A stretch of 64,000 nt of DNA from Scylla paramamosain (taxonomy: Eukaryota; Arthropoda; Malacostraca; Decapoda; Portunidae). Each line of letters begins with the position of its first letter. Positions within the stretch are counted from its first letter, which is position 1. The notes beneath the pieces were generated by a model. That model was not told where the DNA came from. It worked only from the letters and a program-made list of their open reading frames with translations, and did no database searches. Positions 63,799 through 64,000 of the stretch are shown piece after piece. The stretch covers positions 21,211,591 through 21,275,590 of the forward strand of contig NC_087176.1 of assembly GCF_035594125.1 (NCBI RefSeq), in the 5' to 3' direction. The position numbers and the translations under genes were made by a program.

Positions 63799-64000
63799 AT
63801 ATATACAAGGATAACATGAAAAAGCACAACGGGAAAAAGTGGAAAAAAAAGAAAATCAAAGCATGAACAGTGGAATATATGGTGACACAAGCAAACAAGA
63901 AAAAAATACGTAAGTCTATCCTATTTAAAAACACTGCAATTTCGTTTTCTTTTGCTGATATTTACTGCTAAGCTAAACTAATTCTGAACTGAATAGCAGG

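Larger units (their letters stand above)
62921..64000. other. Intergenic DNA with simple repeats
   Basis: Pyrimidine-rich sequence with (CCTT)n at 63027-63060 and many T-runs, (GA)n at 63650-63672 and (AT)n at 63695-63782 followed by (CATA)4. No gene is recognised, although exons upstream of the 62.4-kb candidate might lie here or beyond. Confidence 0.5.

Overview
The window is a stretch of animal genomic DNA dominated by repeats, most likely from a decapod crustacean and probably a crab. This is an inference. It rests on the very high density of long (GA)n, (GT)n, (AT)n and trinucleotide arrays, on intron-bearing gene fragments with GT..AG borders, and on the mix of non-LTR retrotransposons (Jockey-like, CR1, RTE) with PIF/Harbinger and hAT DNA transposons. 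Nothing looks prokaryotic: there are no operons, no ribosome-binding sites and no long host ORFs. I found no rRNA or tRNA gene.

Layout, left to right. 1-5.5 kb: simple repeats, a 30-bp minisatellite, a minus-strand LINE whose endonuclease and reverse-transcriptase halves are split by one in-frame TAA, and a TCAC-rich minisatellite. 5.5-9.2 kb: simple repeats and a 0.5-kb foldback element. 9.26-18.49 kb: a 5'-truncated Jockey-like LINE (copy A) interrupted near its 3' end by a 7.16-kb PIF/Harbinger element flanked by TTA. The Harbinger carries a HARBI1-like transposase (+) and a Myb/SANT-like partner gene (-), both decayed. A further foldback element sits in an intron of the partner gene. 19.0-19.8 kb: two exons of a host gene (minus strand) encoding an F5/8 type C (discoidin) domain, with a CR1 fragment in the intron. 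20-25 kb: mostly microsatellites. 25.3-28.3 kb: an RTE-clade LINE with an uninterrupted 984-codon endonuclease plus reverse-transcriptase ORF.

32.45-38.62 kb: a complete hAT element with 14-bp perfect terminal inverted repeats, an 8-bp target duplication (CCTTAAGC) and an apparently intact BED-finger/hAT transposase ORF. Nested inside it, antisense, is a 3.3-kb CR1 LINE flanked by the 8-bp direct repeat GTGACCAT. A 161-bp MITE abuts the right end of the hAT. 39-40 kb: a CR1 relic, a (GT)n tract and a 7 x 65-bp minisatellite. 40-48 kb: microsatellites only. 48.4-51.7 kb: Jockey-like copy B, with its 5' region present but its ORF frameshifted. 51.85-53.5 kb: an older minus-strand LINE relic. 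53.5-62 kb: unannotated DNA with simple repeats and an orphan LINE 5'-leader fragment near 56.1 kb. 62-63 kb: a CR1 3'-end fragment beside a GC-rich candidate terminal exon. 63-64 kb: simple repeats.

Functionally this is a mobile-element graveyard with two elements that still look coding-competent (RTE and hAT). The insertions give a relative chronology: Jockey A before Harbinger, and hAT before CR1. The only host gene supported by homology is the F5/8C fragment. The 62.4-kb exon is a second, unidentified candidate.
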